A stretch of DNA of 7,981 bases from Archaeoglobales archaeon. GTDB lineage: Archaea; Halobacteriota; Archaeoglobi; Archaeoglobales; Archaeoglobaceae. The stretch is taken from assembly GCA_003663055.1 (NCBI GenBank), contig QMZF01000031.1, forward strand, positions 1-7,981, in the 5' to 3' direction. Within the stretch, counting starts at the first letter, position 1, and every line of letters starts with the position of its first letter. This document shows positions 1-5,536 of this stretch, piece after piece. Made by a program: the position numbers and the translations under genes. A model generated the notes under the pieces. It saw only the letters and a program-made list of their open reading frames with translations. It was not told the origin of the DNA and ran no database searches.

Positions 1-197
1 ACTAGCAGCTCTGTCAAGTTGACGCCCATGGCCGGATATTTTGGCACCTCTTTCTTTGGCCTAAGTAAAACAGCTACTGCTATTGCTCCAATTACCGGTA
101 GAATAACCTTTATTTTCCTCCATCTCAGAACGTATTTGCCTGAATCTGTCAACTCGTAGTAATCCACCCTATGGGCTCCGATCCGTTTGACAACTTT
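1..197 (-). pseudogene. Winged-helix/membrane protein fragment, runs off the left edge, probably broken at its 5' end
   Basis: A 65-codon open frame on the minus strand continues past position 1. Its first residues contain RIGAHRVDYYELTDSG, which looks like the wing and last strand of a winged-helix DNA-binding domain (inference from pattern). A hydrophobic stretch, VILPVIGAIAVAVLL, follows and is flanked by basic residues, so it may be a membrane anchor. Immediately upstream in frame is a TAA stop (200-198), and the helix-turn-helix part that should come before the wing is missing from this frame. No good ATG lies between the stop and the wing. A GTG at 167 has a GGAG about 8 bases upstream and could start a short protein, but it would cut into the wing. 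The simplest reading is the distal part of a decayed regulator. The alternative is an intact gene with a sequencing frameshift. Confidence 0.45.
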
Positions 198-222
198 TTA
201 AAGTTGTTCTTCATACTGCTAA

Positions 223-378
223 TCAGAGGATAAGCTTTTGAAACAGTATTTGAAACCGAGCCACTCTGGCCTTCGATGAGATGCCTGTGTATATAGGAAA
301 TTCATCAAATATTCTCGATTTCGAATTTGTTAATTCATCGGAATGCAAAACCGGTCTGGATAATCCACGCGAAGACAT
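223..378 (-). pseudogene. Possible N-terminal remnant of the same winged-helix gene
   Basis: This is a 51-codon minus-strand frame from ATG to TGA, too short to be a convincing gene alone. Its last third contains ISSKARVARFQIL, which resembles the first helix of archaeal winged-helix regulators (commonly an SK-R-RIL-like pattern). It stops at 225-223, 25 bases before the open fragment at 197-1, which is in a different frame and carries the wing. Only about 28 codons separate the first helix from the wing, where about 40 would be expected, so a small deletion plus a frameshift is suggested. No promoter or ribosome binding site was recognised. It lies directly downstream of the DUF166 gene on the same strand. 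It may be non-coding. Confidence 0.25.
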
Positions 379-408
379 CGAGATATGGTAGAGAGAAACT
401 TTTTGCTT

Positions 409-1032
409 CTAAAGCTTTTGTAGTCTTCTCAATGCTCTCTCAATCGCAATCTTGTGCATTTCAGCAGCAAGATGTATCCCACCCTCTACACCACGGGATG
501 CAAGACAGGGGTAGATTTGAGTATAGTAGCCAGCAAGTCTCGGAGCTTCTTGAACGCTAACATCTTTCAACTTTTCGGCAACAAAGCGTGTAGCTCCGCA
601 GAAAGCGCATCTGATAACCCTTACATCCCTTAGCTTTCCATCTTCGACTTCGACTTCGAATTCGGGTTTGCCAAAGATGCTAAAAAATTCCTCAAACCCC
701 TTTACTGAGGGAACAACGCAACAGATATCAACGAGGAGAAGTTTTAAACCCCTTTCCTCTGCAACCTTCTTTAGCTGAACTTTTGAGCCCGACTTCCCTG
801 TAAAAATTATTAAGCCAGCTTTTGCACTTTCAAGAATTCTGATGTTGATGTCTGGATGTTCTGAATAGCTTATCAGCACGTCGGCATTTAAAACGTCCTC
901 TGGCAGGCTGACATCTTCAACAATCGCCGGAAGCTCTTCGGGAAGCTCAAAGATCGATACTTCAAAGTACTTTGCCATTTCGTTAGCTGTAAACTTTCCG
1001 TGTTTACCCCTCGCAACTATTCCGACTTTCAT
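409..1032 (-). CDS. DUF166 family protein, cysteine-containing, coupled to a CooC-like ATPase
   Basis: A 207-residue protein recognised as DUF166, an archaeal family sometimes labelled thymidylate synthase-like without functional proof. Visible features are an N-terminal MKVGIVARGKHGKF strand-loop, a segment LISYSEHPDIN around residues 54-63, a Cys104-Cys105 pair in VDICCVVPS, a CxxC at 142-145 in RCAFCGATR, and Cys176 in YPCLAS followed by His187 and His193. The CGAT and YPCLAS patterns are family hallmarks, and these cysteines could hold a metal or cluster (inference). The start codon overlaps the stop of the upstream CooC-like gene in an ATGA arrangement, indicating one transcript and translational coupling. 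That context suggests a role near nickel insertion or CO dehydrogenase maturation, but the sequence does not prove it. No membrane segment or signal peptide is seen. No clear oligo-T terminator follows. Confidence 0.85.
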   Translation of the reverse strand: MKVGIVARGKHGKFTANEMAKYFEVSIFELPEELPAIVEDVSLPEDVLNADVLISYSEHPDINIRILESAKAGLIIFTGKSGSKVQLKKVAEERGLKLLLVDICCVVPSVKGFEEFFSIFGKPEFEVEVEDGKLRDVRVIRCAFCGATRFVAEKLKDVSVQEAPRLAGYYTQIYPCLASRGVEGGIHLAAEMHKIAIERALRRLQKL

Positions 1033-1778
1033 TTCTGCTTACCTAATCTGAGCAGGTTTTTCTTTATCTCTTCGAAGGGCTTCAAGTCACAAAGCCTGTA
1101 GGGTGGCAAGTTTTCCAAATCGGCCTGTATAAAACATTGATTGTAGGGAATTATTCCAAGAATTGGGTGTGAAATGCTGCCAATAAGTTCCGCAACCTTT
1201 GGAGAATCTATGTATTTGTTAACAACAACGCCTATCTTTTTAATTTCTAAATCAGCAGCGAGTTTTTCTATTCTCCCGAGGGTCTCAATAGCCCGCGTTC
1301 CAGGCTCAACGACGGCTATAAGCACATCAACACCCTTTGCCGTCCCCCTGCCAAGGTGTTCTATGCCCGCCTCCATGTCGAGTATCAAAACGTCATCACG
1401 AAATATCGCATGCCTTAGAATTGCCCTTAAAAAAGCATTTTCTGGACAGAAACAACCTTCTCCGCCCTTCTTTATTGTGCCAAGAACGAGAACTCTAACA
1501 CCGAAGTCGTTTATCGCAGAATAGTTCTCGAATACGTCATCAACCTTGGGATTGTATCTGAATATACCAAAAGGCCCCTTAACACGCTGTTCTATTATTT
1601 CTCTGAGTTCAGAGAGGGGTTTTACATCTTTAACACCCAAAGCTGATGGCAAATTTATTGAAGAATCGCAATCTATTGCTGTGACGGAGTAACCATCTCT
1701 GGCAAATAGATACGCAAGAATTGCCGCAAGGGTTGTCTTTCCAACTCCGCCTTTTCCGGATATTGCAACCTTCAGCAC
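1029..1778 (-). CDS. cooC: CooC-like nickel-insertion ATPase (MinD/Mrp P-loop family)
   Basis: A 249-residue cytoplasmic ATPase of the SIMIBI/MinD class. In the family, CooC dimers bind ATP and nickel and help load nickel into the C-cluster of CO dehydrogenase. Visible are the deviant Walker A motif SGKGGVGKTT (residues 7-16), DCDSS (36-40), the CooC-typical DMEAGIEHLGRGTA (134-147), and a nucleotide-binding NK in VVVNKY (184-189). A CFC motif (Cys109 and Cys111) matches the CxC nickel-binding motif of characterised CooC. The frame is open from a GTG at 1799, which would add seven residues. I prefer the GTG at 1778, because it gives the usual short N-terminus before the P-loop and lies about 25 bases from the TATA-like box at 1807-1800, as in a leaderless transcript. 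Its stop overlaps the DUF166 start by four bases. No CO dehydrogenase gene is in the window. Confidence 0.85.
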   Translation of the reverse strand: MLKVAISGKGGVGKTTLAAILAYLFARDGYSVTAIDCDSSINLPSALGVKDVKPLSELREIIEQRVKGPFGIFRYNPKVDDVFENYSAINDFGVRVLVLGTIKKGGEGCFCPENAFLRAILRHAIFRDDVLILDMEAGIEHLGRGTAKGVDVLIAVVEPGTRAIETLGRIEKLAADLEIKKIGVVVNKYIDSPKVAELIGSISHPILGIIPYNQCFIQADLENLPPYRLCDLKPFEEIKKNLLRLGKQK

Positions 1779-1799
1779 AAGCTCCCATCTCTCCAACAC

Positions 1800-1810
1800 A
1801 TATTAAACTT
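1800..1810 (-). promoter_or_regulatory. TATA-like promoter of the cooC-DUF166 operon
   Basis: On the minus strand, TTTAATAT (1807-1800) is preceded by purine-rich GCAAG, which could serve as the BRE. Archaeal transcription starts about 25 bases downstream of the TATA centre, which falls at the GTG at 1778. This supports a leaderless mRNA and that start codon. Confidence 0.45.
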
Positions 1811-1890
1811 GCTGCTCTCAATTGGAGTTATCAACATGATTTTAACAGCACCGCAATGCTTATCTATCAGGATGGAAAACCAAAATATGC

Positions 1891-1956
1891 TGGGGTGCCA
1901 TCGCAATGGTTGCAGCCTTCCCGCCGTCACCGCCATAGCGTTTTTCCGGCACCCCA
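1891..1956. repeat. GC-rich long inverted repeat, possible structured RNA
   Basis: TGGGGTGCC (1891-1899) and GGCACCCCA (1948-1956) are perfect 9-base inverted arms. Inside them, CGCAATGG (1902-1909) faces CCATAGCG (1933-1940) with one mismatch, so the whole unit can fold as one hairpin with a bulged internal loop and a 23-base apical loop. By my count the unit is about 64 percent GC, while the flanking 60 bases on either side are near 30-37 percent. The plus-strand arm is followed by TTTT at 1958-1961. The unit lies upstream of both flanking promoters, so it is not the leader of either gene. It could be a separate small RNA or a protein-binding site. Confidence 0.5.
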
Positions 1957-1957
1957 C

Positions 1958-1987
1958 TTTTCTATCATTTTCTATCAATTTCTTATC
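1958..1987. repeat. Tandem 10-bp direct repeats, operator-like
   Basis: TTTTCTATCA occurs twice in perfect tandem (1958-1967, 1968-1977), followed by a degenerate third unit ATTTCTTATC (1978-1987). The TCTATCA core also appears at 1863-1869. A 10-base period places the copies on one face of the helix, and the last copy ends six bases before the TATA box of the DUF362 gene. This position is typical of an archaeal activator or regulator site (inference). A chance pyrimidine-rich run is the alternative. Confidence 0.4.
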
Positions 1988-1993
1988 CTGAAC

Positions 1994-2003
1994 TTTAAAT
2001 ATA
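1994..2003 (+). promoter_or_regulatory. TATA box of the DUF362 gene, leaderless transcript expected
   Basis: TTTAAATATA is centred about 25 bases before the ATG at 2023, and no Shine-Dalgarno sequence lies between them. The predicted transcription start therefore coincides with the start codon. Confidence 0.65.
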
Positions 2004-2022
2004 GGCTGGAAGTACCCGTTCT

Positions 2023-3117
2023 ATGGAGGTCTACTTCTGTGATGCAAGAGCTCCAGTTCGCAAGCCAGAGGAATGGTACCAGCCCCAGCTCAGCCTCGTT
2101 AGGAAGTTAGAGAAGCTGATTGAGGAAAGTGGAGTGCTAGATTTCATTGAAAAAGGAGATATTATCGCCGTAAAAACTCACTTTGGTGATAGAGGAACCA
2201 CAAGGACACTCCGCCCCATCTTTATAAGGAAAATTGTCGAAGCTGTGAAGAAGAAAGGTGGTAAACCGTTTGTGACAGAGACAACCGGACTCGGCATGAT
2301 AAAGGATAGAAGTACGGCGGTAGGCAGGTTGTTAATTGCCGAAGAGAATGGCTATACCTCGCAAACTGTCGGAGCTCCAATCATAATCGCCGACGGTATG
2401 CTAGGCCTAGATTACGTGGAAGTTAAAATCGATGGACACTTGAAAAGAGTTTACGTTGCAAAAGCTATAGCGGAATGCGATGGCGTTGTTTGTGCGACGC
2501 ATTTTAAACTTCACATGCAAGCCGGAATAGGGGGAAGCATAAAAAACGTTGGCGTTGGATGTGTAGCCAAACCATCGAAATTTGACATTCATTGCCCAGA
2601 GAAGCCGAAGATAAACGAGAAATGCGATAAATGTGGTGAATGCGTTAAAATATGTCCCACCAACGCAATTTCGGATTTCAAGATTGGGGAAAACTGTATT
2701 GGATGTACAGGATGTTATGAGGTCTGCAAGAAAGGGGCAATCGATGTAGAGTGGCTTACAGGAAAGGAGATATCAGAAAGAATAGCAGAATGTGCTCTTG
2801 GTGTCGTAAAAGCAGTTGGCAAAGAAAACTTCGCTTTCGTAAACTTTGCAATAGATATTACTCCCCACTGCGATTGCCATCCCTACAGCGACACACCTGC
2901 CTTTCCAGACTTAGGGATCTTCGCTTCCAAGGACATGGTTGCCGCTGATAAAGCCTGCATGGATGCTCTGCTTAAAGTTCAACCGAATCCAGGAGCTCTC
3001 GTAAATGGATTTTGGGAGTGGACAGACCCACTTGCCCAGATAGAGTATGCAGAAAAGCTTGGAATAGGAAGTAGGAAATACACTCTTGTAAAAAGTGTGG
3101 AGCATGAGAGCGAATGA
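2023..3117 (+). CDS. DUF362 protein with two 4Fe-4S ferredoxin motifs
   Basis: A 364-residue protein of the DUF362 type with an embedded ferredoxin domain. Residues 45-100 carry a DUF362-like segment (VKTHFGDRGTT, then FVTETTGLGM). Residues 201-211 show CDKCGECVKICP and residues 225-235 CIGCTGCYEVC, two complete CxxCxxCxxxC motifs for two 4Fe-4S clusters. A C-terminal lobe contains DITPHCDCHPYSD (278-290), adding two cysteines and two histidines, then AADKACMDALL. The family is thought to act in electron transfer or cofactor chemistry, but its reaction is unknown to me. No signal peptide or membrane helix is seen, so it is likely cytoplasmic. ATG 2023 is chosen because the TATA box lies 25 bases upstream. 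Its 3' end overlaps the next gene by 14 bases, which indicates a two-gene operon. Confidence 0.88.
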   Translation: MEVYFCDARAPVRKPEEWYQPQLSLVRKLEKLIEESGVLDFIEKGDIIAVKTHFGDRGTTRTLRPIFIRKIVEAVKKKGGKPFVTETTGLGMIKDRSTAVGRLLIAEENGYTSQTVGAPIIIADGMLGLDYVEVKIDGHLKRVYVAKAIAECDGVVCATHFKLHMQAGIGGSIKNVGVGCVAKPSKFDIHCPEKPKINEKCDKCGECVKICPTNAISDFKIGENCIGCTGCYEVCKKGAIDVEWLTGKEISERIAECALGVVKAVGKENFAFVNFAIDITPHCDCHPYSDTPAFPDLGIFASKDMVAADKACMDALLKVQPNPGALVNGFWEWTDPLAQIEYAEKLGIGSRKYTLVKSVEHESE

Positions 3118-3877
3118 AAATGTGACAAACATTACGAGATACGCAAGACAGATAGATCTAATCGGTGAAGAGGGGCAAAAAAAGCTTGGAAAGGCTAAAA
3201 TTCTCGTGGTGGGAGCTGGCGGGCTTGGGAGTGCTGTTATAGCCTACCTTGCCGCTGCGGGAATAGGAAAAATAGGTATTGCCGATGGCGATGTAGTTGA
3301 ACTGCACAATCTGCAGAGGCAGATAATCCATGCCGGCAACCTTGGGATGAACAAAGCCGAATCTGCAAGGCTCTTCGTTGAAAAACTCAATCCTGAAGTA
3401 GAAGTTGAGGTCTACGGTAACGTTACACCGGATAACGTGATGGAACTCGTTGAGAAGTACGATGTTGTCGTATCCTGCCCCGACAACCTTGCCACGAGAT
3501 ACTTACTCAACGATGCATGTAGGATTGTAAAAAAGCCGATGATTCATGCAGCCATTCACGGTTTTGAGGGTGAGGCAATGACAATAGTAGACTCGCCATG
3601 CTACAGGTGTGTGTATCCGCACGCAAAGAGCGAAATAGTGCCAGTTATAGGTCCGGTTGCGGGCTTCTTTGGCTGCGTTCAAGCTGTAGAAGCAATAAAG
3701 CTCATTTTGGGAATGGACGTACTTTTCGGAAGACTTCTAAGAGTCGATCTGAGAGTTATGGAATTCTACGAAGTTGAAATCAACTCAAACCCAGGTTGCC
3801 CCACATGCAGCGGTAAGCTTAGAGACATCTTCAGTGAAAACTACGTGAACGATTGTAGAGTTGTGAGGTTTGAATAA
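3104..3877 (+). CDS. E1-like HesA/MoeB/ThiF family adenylyltransferase, lacking the usual catalytic-cysteine loop
   Basis: A 257-residue E1-like enzyme. Family members adenylate the C-terminal carboxylate of MoaD/ThiS-like sulfur carriers, and some act on small carboxylates. Seen here are RYARQI near the N-terminus, the nucleotide loop GAGGLGS (37-43), ADGDVVELHNLQRQ (60-73) with the conserved Asp and Arg, NKAES (83-87), PDNLATRY (126-133), and two zinc-type pairs, Cys166/Cys169 (CYRC) and Cys232/Cys235 (CPTC). After CYRC the protein goes quickly to IVPVIGPVAGFFG. About seven to ten residues that normally hold the active-site cysteine (C-x-x-AG) are absent, so a thioester step looks unlikely. 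The frame opens at GTG 3095, and ATG 3104 is preferred although no well-spaced Shine-Dalgarno is seen. GTG 3122 is also possible. It overlaps the DUF362 gene, suggesting coupled translation. No MoaD or ThiS gene is in the window. Confidence 0.85.
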   Translation: MRANENVTNITRYARQIDLIGEEGQKKLGKAKILVVGAGGLGSAVIAYLAAAGIGKIGIADGDVVELHNLQRQIIHAGNLGMNKAESARLFVEKLNPEVEVEVYGNVTPDNVMELVEKYDVVVSCPDNLATRYLLNDACRIVKKPMIHAAIHGFEGEAMTIVDSPCYRCVYPHAKSEIVPVIGPVAGFFGCVQAVEAIKLILGMDVLFGRLLRVDLRVMEFYEVEINSNPGCPTCSGKLRDIFSENYVNDCRVVRFE

Positions 3878-3892
3878 TTTGGAGTGAAATAC

Positions 3893-4207
3893 CTATTCAA
3901 CAACTACGGCCGTTCCAAAGCAGCAGACCATGAGCATACCTTCTCTCATCTCTTCATAATCGATGGTTACTCCAACCACCGCATTTGCGCCAAGGGCTTT
4001 AGCCCTCTCAACCATTTCCGAGATGGCTATGTTCTTTGCTTCGTTTAACTTTTCTTCATAAGCTCCAGCCCTTCCGCCGATTATATCTCTGATCCCTGCG
4101 AACAAGTCCCTTATGACGTTAGCGCCCATTATTGCCTCCCCGCTAACAATGCCCTTGTATTCCACTATCTTCTTCCCCTCCACATTTGGTGTGGTCGTGA
4201 CGATCAT
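3893..4207 (-). CDS. YbjQ/UPF0145 (DUF74) family protein
   Basis: A 104-residue protein matching the YbjQ/DUF74 family in length and pattern. Seen are an N-terminal [19 protein letters not shown] strand pair, [29 protein letters not shown] (residues 23-51), [15 protein letters not shown] (71-85), and a C-terminal [13 protein letters not shown] with adjacent Cys95 and Cys96. Family members form small ring-like oligomers and are described as putative heavy-metal-binding domains; the function is not firmly known. It converges on the E1-like gene with only 15 bases between the two stop codons, leaving no room for separate intergenic terminators. It has its own TATA-like box 28 bases upstream. The gene is complete. 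Confidence 0.88.
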   Translation of the reverse strand: MIVTTTPNVEGKKIVEYKGIVSGEAIMGANVIRDLFAGIRDIIGGRAGAYEEKLNEAKNIAISEMVERAKALGANAVVGVTIDYEEMREGMLMVCCFGTAVVVE

Positions 4208-4231
4208 GTAATCTAATCAGAAATTTGCCAG

Positions 4232-4245
4232 TATAAAGGTTTTTG
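4232..4245 (-). promoter_or_regulatory. Promoter of the YbjQ-family gene
   Basis: On the minus strand AAAAACC (a BRE-like stretch) runs into TTTATAC (4238-4232). The TATA centre is about 28 bases from the ATG at 4207, so the transcript should be leaderless or have a leader of only a few bases. No Shine-Dalgarno sequence is seen. Confidence 0.5.
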
Positions 4246-4317
4246 TAAAGAGCTAAATGGCGAGCTACGTTTGTTAGGAAAAGCCAATCAGTTTACCTTG
4301 AAAGTATCACAACTTAA

Positions 4318-4336
4318 ACAAAAAAGTAAGGAAAAA
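4318..4336 (-). terminator. Oligo-T terminator after the pyrophosphatase gene
   Basis: Read on the minus strand, the stop codon is followed at once by TTTTT (4336-4332) and then by TTTTTT (4325-4320). Clustered T-tracts are the usual intrinsic terminator in Archaea. Confidence 0.5.
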
Positions 4337-5287
4337 TTACGCAAACGCTTTTTCAAGCGGTGGAACAACCTGCTTCTTCCTTGACATCACTCCGTCAAGC
4401 CAGACAGACTTGCCTTCGAGCTTCTTGCCGAATGCCTTTTCAACAATGCTCGCATCATCTGTAACGGCGAGAAGTTCTGTCCCCTCCTTCATTATGTCCG
4501 TCAGCATTAGGAAGACGCTGTGGTAGTTGCCCTCAGCCTTGACCTTCTGCATCTCCTCGTACAAAGCATCCTTGATGTCAGCTAGCAAGTCCAAGCTTAC
4601 AACTTCTATTTGACCAATCCCAACCTTGTTGCCGGACATGTCGAAGTCCTTGTAGTCCCTGAACAGCAAATCTCTAGGCGATTTGCCTGCAACATCCGAT
4701 TTGGCCTTGAACATCTCCATCGCGAAGCCCATTATGTCATCGATGCCTGCGATCTTCGCAAGGTCTTCTGCAGCCTGCTTGTCCTTTTCTGTAGTTGTTA
4801 CGGACTTGAACGCAACGGTGTCACTCAGAATTGATGCGAGCAAAATTCCAGCGATGTTTGGCGGGATTTCAATTTCGTAGAGCTCGAAGAGCTTCTTTAT
4901 TATTGATGCCGTGCAGCCTGCGGGCATCGCTATGAACGTTATCGGATTGGGTGTTGTGATGTCTCCAATCTTGTGGTGATCTATGATCGCTATAATCTCG
5001 GCCTTATCTATGTTGTCTAAGCTCTGAGCTTTCTCGCTGTGGTCAACGAGGATGACTTTCTTGCCCGTTCCATCCGTTAGCAGCTCTGGGGGCTCGAACC
5101 CAAACTTTTTCAGCACAAATTCCGTTTCTGGATTTAGATCGCCCTGTCTTGCTGGAACTGCTTCATCCGTAATCCCCTTTATTTGTCCCTTCTTCACTCT
5201 CTCGTTCCTCAGGTATGCGTAGGCTATTGCAGAACAGATCGAGTCCGTGTCGGGGTTCTTATGTCCCACAACATATATCGGGCTCAT
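4337..5287 (-). CDS. ppaC: Manganese-dependent (family II, DHH) inorganic pyrophosphatase
   Basis: A 316-residue cytoplasmic enzyme that hydrolyses pyrophosphate to phosphate and so drives biosynthetic reactions. All family II motifs are present: GHKNPDTDS (residues 8-16; metal ligands His9, Asp13, Asp15), VDHSE (81-85; Asp82), the DHH signature IIDHHKIGD (101-109), ILSDT (153-157; Asp156), and the C-terminal substrate-binding SRKKQVVPPLEKA (302-314). The DHH domain spans about residues 1-190 and the DHHA2 domain about 200-316. Length is close to the usual 305-315, and no CBS or DRTGG regulatory insert is present, so control by adenine nucleotides is not expected. The ATG at 5287 sits about 25 bases after a TATA-like box, consistent with a leaderless transcript. 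It is likely monocistronic, with an oligo-T terminator behind it. Confidence 0.96.
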   Translation of the reverse strand: MSPIYVVGHKNPDTDSICSAIAYAYLRNERVKKGQIKGITDEAVPARQGDLNPETEFVLKKFGFEPPELLTDGTGKKVILVDHSEKAQSLDNIDKAEIIAIIDHHKIGDITTPNPITFIAMPAGCTASIIKKLFELYEIEIPPNIAGILLASILSDTVAFKSVTTTEKDKQAAEDLAKIAGIDDIMGFAMEMFKAKSDVAGKSPRDLLFRDYKDFDMSGNKVGIGQIEVVSLDLLADIKDALYEEMQKVKAEGNYHSVFLMLTDIMKEGTELLAVTDDASIVEKAFGKKLEGKSVWLDGVMSRKKQVVPPLEKAFA

Positions 5288-5536
5288 ACTCAGAGCTAAA
5301 CTGGATAGTTATTAACCTTTTCTTTTTCATCTATTGAAATGCTCAATTATTTTTCACTACAAATCGAATAGAATTTTTAATTAGTAAAGATGGGTTACGA
5401 TTTATTCGCTTGCTCAAGACTTGTATAGCCAAGGATAGGCGGAGAATTTACCGTTCTGACTCGGCTACTTCACTTCAGGCTGTATGTCATCAAAACTCCA
5501 AATTTTAGCGTTAGATATAAGCTATAGTTTATTTGT
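5288..5536. other. Intergenic spacer without a recognised gene
   Basis: Apart from the ppaC promoter at its left end, I find no coding frame longer than about a dozen codons on either strand. A five-base pair, TAGCC and GGCTA, around 5427-5466 is too weak to call a structured RNA. One TAGTAAA half-site, like those before the second Usp gene, lies near 5382-5388. Confidence 0.5.
5308..5325 (-). promoter_or_regulatory. BRE/TATA promoter of ppaC
   Basis: On the minus strand GAAAAGG (BRE-like) is followed by TTAATAAC (5315-5308). The TATA centre lies about 25 bases from the ATG at 5287, and no Shine-Dalgarno sequence intervenes, so a leaderless mRNA is expected. Confidence 0.55.

Noticed and set aside
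327..560. Plus-strand open frame of 77 codons overlapping the DUF166 gene end
   Set aside because: It lies mainly antisense to a well-supported family protein and has no recognisable domain, promoter or ribosome binding site.
1891..1956. Reading the inverted repeat as a riboswitch for DUF362 or cooC
   Set aside because: It lies upstream of both TATA boxes, so it would not be in either mRNA. It also does not match the fluoride or molybdenum-cofactor riboswitch patterns as I know them.
1772..1978. Minus-strand frame of 68 codons in the same spacer
   Set aside because: Its composition is not protein-like, and the inverted repeat and cooC promoter explain the sequence better.
1721..2110. Plus-strand frame of 129 codons across the divergent spacer
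   Set aside because: It overlaps the start of cooC antisense and the DUF362 start in another frame, passes through both promoters and the GC-rich inverted repeat, and its product resembles no protein family.
4610..4834. Plus-strand frames inside the pyrophosphatase gene
   Set aside because: They are antisense shadows of a complete, motif-rich enzyme gene.
5427..5466. Possible hairpin TAGCC/GGCTA in the spacer between ppaC and the ribbon-helix-helix gene
   Set aside because: Only five base pairs close a loop of about 30 bases, and the inner pairings compete. There is no GC island or T-tract next to it.
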